DNA from: CAZLMG01 sp964560765
GTDB lineage: Bacteria; Bdellovibrionota_B; Oligoflexia; Oligoflexales; CAZLMG01
Assembly: GCA_964560765.1 (NCBI GenBank)
Contig: CAZLMG010000001.1
Coordinates: forward strand, 124,001-188,000
DNA: 64,000 nt
Direction: 5' to 3'
A program made the position numbers and the translations under genes. Each line of letters opens with the position of its first letter. The stretch's first letter is position 1. Below, one piece after another: positions 61,072-64,000 of the stretch. The notes beneath the pieces were generated by a model that searched no databases, was not told where the DNA came from, and was given only the letters and a program-made list of their open reading frames with translations.

Positions 61072-63063
61072 TTACTTCAACTTCGCCCCATCAAACAGCT
61101 GGCAAGACTTTACTGAGTCACGCCAATCAGCCGAAAACTGATACCCATCTTCCGCTTGGAAACCAAACAAGATGTTCCAGAGACTCAGATCCTCCTCTTT
61201 CGGTAGCAAGAGGTCACGAGCCGCCTGTTGAATCTCGGCCCATGATTCGCCAGCAGGTGCGCTATCGACGCCCGCAACTTGAATCTTGTGAGCGACGATC
61301 TCTCGGTCAGCATTCCAAGCACGGTAGCACGACGAGTGGTGGTTGTCAGTATAGTCACCAACCGCTACAAAAACGTACTTGCCATTCGCATCGCGCCACT
61401 TGTTCTTATAAAGCTGCATGCACTCAGCGGTCGAAAGTTCAGTAGGGTAACGTTCGATACCAGCTTCGGCGTACATGCTGTCAATAAACTTGCTCAACGC
61501 AAATTCGGAGTCGATCACCGCCTGTGGCTTGATGCCGATCTGCGCCATCCATTCTACAGCTAGATCGTCAGCCTCCTGCTCAGGAGTGTACCAGCCCAGA
61601 CGACGTTTGTGCGCCTCATGCAATGGGCTCAGAAGCTCCTTCTCAGCACGGACCAACGAACTCACAGCAGACGCTAGGGTGTCCACAAGCGAATCGCCTA
61701 TTTCTGTATACTTCCACAGGTTCGCGATAGTGCGGTCGATGTTTAACAGGTAGCCAAAGGAGGACGCCGAAATCGCCTTGCCCTCTTCAGCGCCCTCGTC
61801 GCCCACCTTGACACCTTTGAAACAAGCTCCCACGTCGTTCTCGAAAGCCTTGTATAGCTTAACGCCAGCATCTGAAAGCTTTGCAAAGGGAAACTTGCCC
61901 ATGGTTTGCTTGAACGAGGCCGATTTGGTGGTATCTGCAAGCTTGGCACATGCTTGATTGCAAACGACAGCCGCATCGCCTTCATCCGCCGCATCACACT
62001 CTTGCTTGGCAGCGATCGTCTGCACCATTCCAAGCATCGAGAGGTAAAGTTCTGAACGATATTTCTGACCTGGAACTTTGCGGTAGCGTCGGTTTGCCAC
62101 TTTGACGCCCATGGCTGCCTTACCGTAAGCAGCAGCTTCTTCCTCTGCAGCCGGCTTGCTCGCATGGTTTTCAACGTGCGACGTATAGAAATAGTCGTAC
62201 GACTCAGGGTTTGAGACATCGGGGTGACTCATATAGTAATGACCCAGCTCATGACCCAGCACAGAAACAAAAGCCTCTTCATCCATGATATCGAGGATGC
62301 CGGACTGGATAGTGACCAAACTAGCGGTTGGATAAAGGGTAACTGAAGCACCGCCGGCAGCCAGCTGCACGCGTGGCTCTTTGGGGCATTCATCGCCGAC
62401 AACCATGGTCAAGGTGCCATCGACATCACGCAGGCTAAGCTGGCAATCGAGGTCGCGCTTATTGAAGTCCTTGACGTACTGGCGGATGTACGCCTCGTCA
62501 TCTTCAATATCAACACAGATTCGACCGTTCCAGGGAGCCAAGACGGCGCCTTGCGCCGAGAAAGCCAAGCTGGACGCCATATTCGCTTCCGTCAACTCTT
62601 GCGTCGTGTCGATCCAAACGGGGACATCTACGCAAACAGGAATCGGCATCACGAAAGCATTCGGATCGGATTGCACAATGACTTGCGCTCGCGGCGCTGG
62701 CACGTTGGCCATTTGCTCGGGGTGACGCTTGCGCAAGTTCTTGTCGAGAATGGTTAGCCAGTGCTGCACACGCTTCAAAATGGGGCTCGAGCTGGGGAGA
62801 ACCTCGATATCGCCACCACCGTTAAACATGCTGTACATGGGATAAACGACCGATCTTAGGTCGGCATCCTTCACTTCGTACCACTTGCTGGCTGCGTCCC
62901 CATTTGTGGGCCGGTTCAAGTCGTGCGATAGATCGCTGTCGGTAACATCAATTCCCTGGCGGCCACAGCCCACCACAATGAGGCTCAGTAAAACGGTAAA
63001 AATCGCTGCTATATTAAAAGGTTGCTGTCGATCAACGCCGTTCTGTTGTGCCCATTCTTGCAT
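61072..63063 (-). CDS. M48-type zinc metallopeptidase lipoprotein
   Basis: 663 residues from the ATG at 63063; the ATG at 63108 has no ribosome-binding site. Signal peptide with lipobox VVGC (Cys33). The zinc site is HELGH at 271-275, with a downstream Glu (YTPEQEADDLAVEWM) as third ligand, matching the M48 pattern. Upstream (~35-255) is an unrecognised region, and the segment between HELGH and the Glu is unusually long (~235 residues), with an insert with Cys (KQECDAADEGDAAVVCNQAC). It should act on misfolded or envelope proteins in the periplasm. Few M48 proteins are this large. Confidence 0.82.
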   Translation of the reverse strand: MQEWAQQNGVDRQQPFNIAAIFTVLLSLIVVGCGRQGIDVTDSDLSHDLNRPTNGDAASKWYEVKDADLRSVVYPMYSMFNGGGDIEVLPSSSPILKRVQHWLTILDKNLRKRHPEQMANVPAPRAQVIVQSDPNAFVMPIPVCVDVPVWIDTTQELTEANMASSLAFSAQGAVLAPWNGRICVDIEDDEAYIRQYVKDFNKRDLDCQLSLRDVDGTLTMVVGDECPKEPRVQLAAGGASVTLYPTASLVTIQSGILDIMDEEAFVSVLGHELGHYYMSHPDVSNPESYDYFYTSHVENHASKPAAEEEAAAYGKAAMGVKVANRRYRKVPGQKYRSELYLSMLGMVQTIAAKQECDAADEGDAAVVCNQACAKLADTTKSASFKQTMGKFPFAKLSDAGVKLYKAFENDVGACFKGVKVGDEGAEEGKAISASSFGYLLNIDRTIANLWKYTEIGDSLVDTLASAVSSLVRAEKELLSPLHEAHKRRLGWYTPEQEADDLAVEWMAQIGIKPQAVIDSEFALSKFIDSMYAEAGIERYPTELSTAECMQLYKNKWRDANGKYVFVAVGDYTDNHHSSCYRAWNADREIVAHKIQVAGVDSAPAGESWAEIQQAARDLLLPKEEDLSLWNILFGFQAEDGYQFSADWRDSVKSCQLFDGAKLK

Positions 63064-63125
63064 GCGCTTTTCCCCCAATTTCGGCCCATCCCCTAGCCGG
63101 TCTGACATGTTTGACTGACTGGCCA

Positions 63126-63153
63126 GTTATAACCCAATTCTCATAACTATCAA
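63126..63153 (-). promoter_or_regulatory. candidate sigma-70 promoter for the M48 peptidase gene
   Basis: On the minus strand TTGATA (63148-63153), a 16-bp spacer and TATAAC (63126-63131). An A/T-rich tract (63155-63180) upstream could serve as an UP element. This is the best-matching promoter in the window. Confidence 0.55.
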
Positions 63154-63225
63154 GAAAAAAAAAGTATATTTTCCATTTTTTATACGGAGGTTAGGTAAAC
63201 ACCAAAGGTTGCTGAATTACCTCAG

Positions 63226-64000
63226 CTAATTCATAGCGTTCCCAGCTAACGTGGCGCGCTGCCGAATGAAAATCTGGAGTAACTGGACGGCAGCGGGGGT
63301 GATGCCACTAATCCGAGCCGCCTGACCAAGACTCTCGGGACGATGCCGGTGAAGCTTCTCAACGACTTCTCGACTCAGACCCGGCAAGTTGTGAAAGGAC
63401 ATGTCCGAAGGGATCCGAACTCGATCCAGCATTTCCGTACCGCGCATGGCGCGTCGTTCCCGGTCGATATAGCCGGCATACTTAATTTCGATCTCGACCT
63501 TGCGCTGGACGGACCTCGGCAAAGCGCACCAAGCGGGCACCAATGGCGCCAACTCTTCCATGGTTGCCTGCGGACGCCGTAAGAGCGACGCCAGACGCGT
63601 ACCGCGATTGTCGCCTGCAGCCAAAATGTGCGCTGGCATGTCAATATCACCAATGCCAACAGCATCAGCATAGGCCAGAGCCGCATCGACCAATTCCTGT
63701 CGCTGCCGAAAACGTGCGAATTCGACATCCTGTAACAGCCCAATCTCGTGACCAATCGGTGACAAACGCGTATCCGCGTTATCTTCGCGCAAGAACAGTC
63801 GATGCTCGGCCCGCGAGGTAAAGACGCGGTAGGGTTCATTCGTGCCCTTGGTGACCAAATCATCGATCAGCACGCCGATGTAGGCTTGCGTTCGACTCAA
63901 TACCACGGCGTCGCGTCCTTGCACCTGTCGGGCCGCGTTGATTCCCGCCATGATTCCCTGCGCTGCGGCCTCTTCGTATCCCGTCGTACCGTTTATTTGC
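63226..64000 (-). CDS. mnmG: tRNA uridine 5-carboxymethylaminomethyl modification enzyme MnmG (partial)
   Basis: The C-terminal 257 residues; the N-terminal FAD domain lies beyond the window. Family marks are INGTTGYEEAAAQGIMAGINAA, YIGVLIDDLVTKGTNEPYR, FTSRAEHRLFLREDNAD and IEIKYAGYIDRE. With MnmE it forms the cmnm5U34 modification in tRNAs reading two-fold codon boxes. The end (LQIFIRQRATLAGNAMN) is typical. A 117-nt gap separates it from the divergently regulated peptidase gene region. Confidence 0.93.
   Translation of the reverse strand, partial: QINGTTGYEEAAAQGIMAGINAARQVQGRDAVVLSRTQAYIGVLIDDLVTKGTNEPYRVFTSRAEHRLFLREDNADTRLSPIGHEIGLLQDVEFARFRQRQELVDAALAYADAVGIGDIDMPAHILAAGDNRGTRLASLLRRPQATMEELAPLVPAWCALPRSVQRKVEIEIKYAGYIDRERRAMRGTEMLDRVRIPSDMSFHNLPGLSREVVEKLHRHRPESLGQAARISGITPAAVQLLQIFIRQRATLAGNAMN

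Noticed and set aside
1..64000. Prophage or insertion element
   Set aside because: No integrase, transposase, phage structural gene or flanking att-like repeat was found in any frame.

Overview
The window is dense chromosomal DNA (about 60 protein genes, one tRNA, mostly short intergenic gaps) from a Gram-negative bacterium. Many products carry signal peptides or lipoboxes, there are ExbB/ExbD and several predicted outer-membrane proteins, and Shine-Dalgarno sites are strong. The mix of families (Lnb-type DUF4105, DUF3015, a DUF4430-like secreted protein, large NAD-dependent glutamate dehydrogenase, PSP1/RicT beside holB and tmk, PEGA-type Ser/Thr kinase, many lineage-specific lipoproteins) suggests a Bdellovibrionota/Oligoflexia-like or related former-deltaproteobacterial lineage. 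That placement is inference. No insertion sequence, prophage, CRISPR array, rRNA or integrase was seen.

Layout. 1-5 kb: the tail of a transglutaminase-like gene, a duplicated cytochrome c'-like protein, a REC/GGDEF/EAL signalling protein, phosphate acetyltransferase and a single-domain response regulator. 4.8-11 kb: an ECF sigma factor coupled to a one-TM partner, a secreted protein, an ATP-grasp enzyme, an M14 zinc carboxypeptidase and Sel1-like and small secreted proteins. 11-24 kb: a Gly/Ala-rich secreted protein, class III aminotransferase, DUF454 protein, atypical response regulator, RlmJ-type methyltransferase, DUF3015, DUF4105, COG2509 flavoprotein, a 46-residue membrane peptide, a CoA-transferase convergent with an acyl-CoA dehydrogenase, and a coiled-coil secreted protein. 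24-31 kb: ExbB, ExbD, plant-type glutamate-cysteine ligase and NAD-glutamate dehydrogenase on the minus strand, then tRNA-Gly(GCC). 31-35 kb: DJ-1/PfpI protein, PP4765-type flavoprotein, and SerA translationally coupled to a DUF4430-like protein.

34.8-43.4 kb is the most lineage-specific part: an inner-membrane anchored protein, two modules of envelope protein plus lipoprotein, a histidine-kinase-like membrane protein without recognisable kinase residues, methylmalonyl-CoA epimerase, and a monocistronic basic protein. This part has the clearest operator-like inverted repeats in the window (36171-36226, 38204-38236, 43556-43574).

43.7-52.9 kb: membrane and lipoprotein genes of unknown role, then a translationally coupled trio made of a dikinase-like protein (phosphohistidine domain before the ATP-grasp domain, no PEP barrel), an MFS transporter and a secreted HAD-like protein, followed by BtpA and MarC proteins. 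52.9-64 kb: RlmN, a lipoprotein antisense to its tail, the tmk-holB-ricT cluster, a Ser/Thr kinase, an FNR-like reductase, a large M48 metallopeptidase lipoprotein and the C-terminal part of MnmG.

The best candidate for an undescribed system is the dikinase/MFS/HAD operon (46679-50636). Next are the twin envelope modules with paired palindromic operators (36171-40307) and the monocistronic basic protein with an unusually structured 3' end (42850-43568).
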